A stretch of DNA of 7,316 nucleotides from an uncultured Lachnospiraceae bacterium (lineage in GTDB: Bacteria; Bacillota; Clostridia; Lachnospirales; Lachnospiraceae). The stretch is taken from positions 1-7,316 of the forward strand of contig CAMWKA010000086.1 of assembly GCA_947174725.1 (NCBI GenBank), written 5' to 3'. Positions 6,995 through 7,316 of this stretch are shown piece after piece. The position numbers were made by a program, and so were the translations under genes. How positions within the stretch are numbered: position 1 is the stretch's first letter; the number at the start of each line of letters is the position of its first letter. The notes beneath the pieces are model-generated. The model searched no databases and was not told the origin of the DNA. It saw only the letters and a program-made list of their open reading frames with translations.

Positions 6995-7067
6995 GTGCAA
7001 GAAAATACTTATTTATGAACATGGTTTGTTATGTTTTGAAAGAAATCCAATGGAAAGAGTTAAGTCC

Positions 7068-7167
7068 GGCTTACATAACTCTTTGTTCGAAAATAGTTGT
7101 TCCAAAAACATCATAAAATGAAATCATTTTTGGAACAACTATTTTCAAACTTTGAGTTATGTAAGCC
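7068..7167. repeat. 100-bp near-perfect inverted repeat (MITE-like hairpin element)
   Basis: Two 41-nt arms (7068-7108 and 7127-7167) flank an 18-nt loop. The outer 14 bp (GGCTTACATAACTC and its complement) and the inner 20 bp (7089-7108 with 7127-7146) match exactly. Between them is a 7-nt stretch with three pairs and four mismatches, giving 37 of 41 positions paired. The loop holds a further small TCAT-AAA-ATGA hairpin (7111-7121). The shape fits a miniature inverted-repeat transposable element or a solo pair of insertion sequence ends. No clear target-site duplication is visible: the flanks end ...TTAAGTCC and begin TCATAAGC.... No T-tract follows, so it is not a standard terminator. Confidence 0.8.
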
Positions 7168-7190
7168 TCATAAGCAGAACTGTGAAACGA

Positions 7191-7212
7191 AAAATGATAA
7201 AACTATCGTTTT
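7191..7212. repeat. Short A+T-rich hairpin in the downstream leader
   Basis: AAAATGATA (7191-7199) can pair with TATCGTTTT (7204-7212) around AAAC, with one G-U wobble. The overlapping AAACGA (7185-7190) and TCGTTT (7206-7211) form an alternative pairing. The stem is weak and could be chance in A+T-rich DNA. Confidence 0.35.
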
Positions 7213-7272
7213 GCAATTACCTAATGTGATTCGGGTGTCAAAAGGGACCTTTAAAGAAATAATATGACAAGC

Positions 7273-7294
7273 TGCACAAACAATAATCTGTGCA
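7273..7294. repeat. Inverted repeat TGCACA/TGTGCA next to a 10-bp palindrome, before the downstream ribosome binding site
   Basis: TGCACA (7273-7278) and TGTGCA (7289-7294) are exact complements around a 10-nt loop. The right arm overlaps the perfect palindrome TGCATATGCA (7291-7300). Both lie within 10-30 bases of the terminal ribosome binding site, so they could be an operator or an RNA structure for the next gene. That role is inference. Confidence 0.45.
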
Positions 7295-7302
7295 TATGCA
7301 TT

Positions 7303-7309
7303 GGAAGGA
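7303..7309 (+). promoter_or_regulatory. Probable ribosome binding site of a gene starting just past the window
   Basis: GGAAGGA is followed by 7 bases to the window end with no start codon. Normal spacing would put a start codon at or just after position 7317. The product is unknown. Confidence 0.55.
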
Positions 7310-7316
7310 AATTAGA

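Larger units (their letters stand above)
6995..7316. other. 322-bp non-coding region: long hairpin element followed by a leader of an unseen gene
   Basis: No supported gene lies here. The first 60 bases are A+T rich and featureless apart from GAGTTAAGT at 7057-7065. A 100-bp inverted repeat occupies 7068-7167. After it come several small inverted repeats (7191-7212, 7273-7294, 7291-7300), and the window ends in a purine-rich ribosome binding site. No hairpin is followed by a convincing T-tract, so the end of the polysaccharide operon is not marked by a recognisable intrinsic terminator here. Confidence 0.6.

Noticed and set aside
7015..7116. 33-codon ORF running from ATG 7015 into the left arm of the long hairpin
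   Set aside because: There is no ribosome binding site, and much of its sequence is dictated by the inverted repeat. Nothing suggests a real peptide.
6900..7121. 73-codon + frame overlapping the 3' end of the last GT2 gene
   Set aside because: Most of it is an alternative frame of the GT2 gene and the rest enters the hairpin element. No domain is visible.
7068..7167. Long hairpin as an intrinsic terminator of the operon
   Set aside because: The stem is far longer than usual, A+T rich, and not followed by a T-tract on either strand.
1..7316. CRISPR array, tRNA, rRNA or transposase gene
   Set aside because: No regularly spaced direct repeats, cloverleaf-like or rRNA-like sequence, and no transposase motifs were seen on either strand.

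Overview
This window is an internal piece of an extracellular polysaccharide (capsule or exopolysaccharide) biosynthesis operon. All recognisable genes are on the + strand. Three things point to a Gram-positive anaerobe of the class Clostridia, plausibly Lachnospiraceae: purine-rich AGGAG-type ribosome binding sites, use of GTG starts, and a moderate base composition with A+T-rich intergenic stretches. The protein families and their order are common in such bacteria. This taxonomic call is inference; no rRNA or other marker gene is present.

Layout: (1) 1-645, the 3' part of an alpha-1,2-fucosyltransferase-like GT11 gene that begins upstream of the window; (2) a 110-bp gap; (3) 756-1634, a GT2 glycosyltransferase; (4) 1650-3071, a membrane polyprenyl-phosphate glycosylphosphotransferase that would start the repeat unit on the lipid carrier; (5) 3114-4019, a GT2-like glycosyltransferase of the FNRP/WGWATW type; (6) 4084-4842, a WecB/TagA/CpsF (GT26) glycosyltransferase; (7) 4860-4910, two adjacent perfect hairpins; (8) 4939-5439, a YrbI/KdsC-like HAD phosphatase; (9) 5432-6096, a GT2 gene destroyed by an out-of-frame internal deletion; (10) 6122-6994, an intact GT2 glycosyltransferase; (11) 6995-7316, a 322-bp non-coding stretch with a 100-bp near-perfect inverted repeat and then an apparent leader that ends in a ribosome binding site for a gene just outside the window.

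How they work together (inference from the families): the glycosylphosphotransferase loads the first sugar-phosphate onto undecaprenyl phosphate on the cytoplasmic side. The GT26 enzyme and the GT2-type enzymes add further sugars, and the GT11 enzyme may add fucose. The HAD phosphatase suggests that a 3-deoxy acidic sugar (Kdo, Kdn or another nonulosonate) is made by genes elsewhere in the locus. Flippase, polymerase and export genes are not in the window.

No clearly new multi-gene system is visible. The unusual items are the decayed GT2 gene, whose deletion junction suggests a short-repeat event, and the two hairpin-rich non-coding elements, which look like dispersed or mobile repeats.
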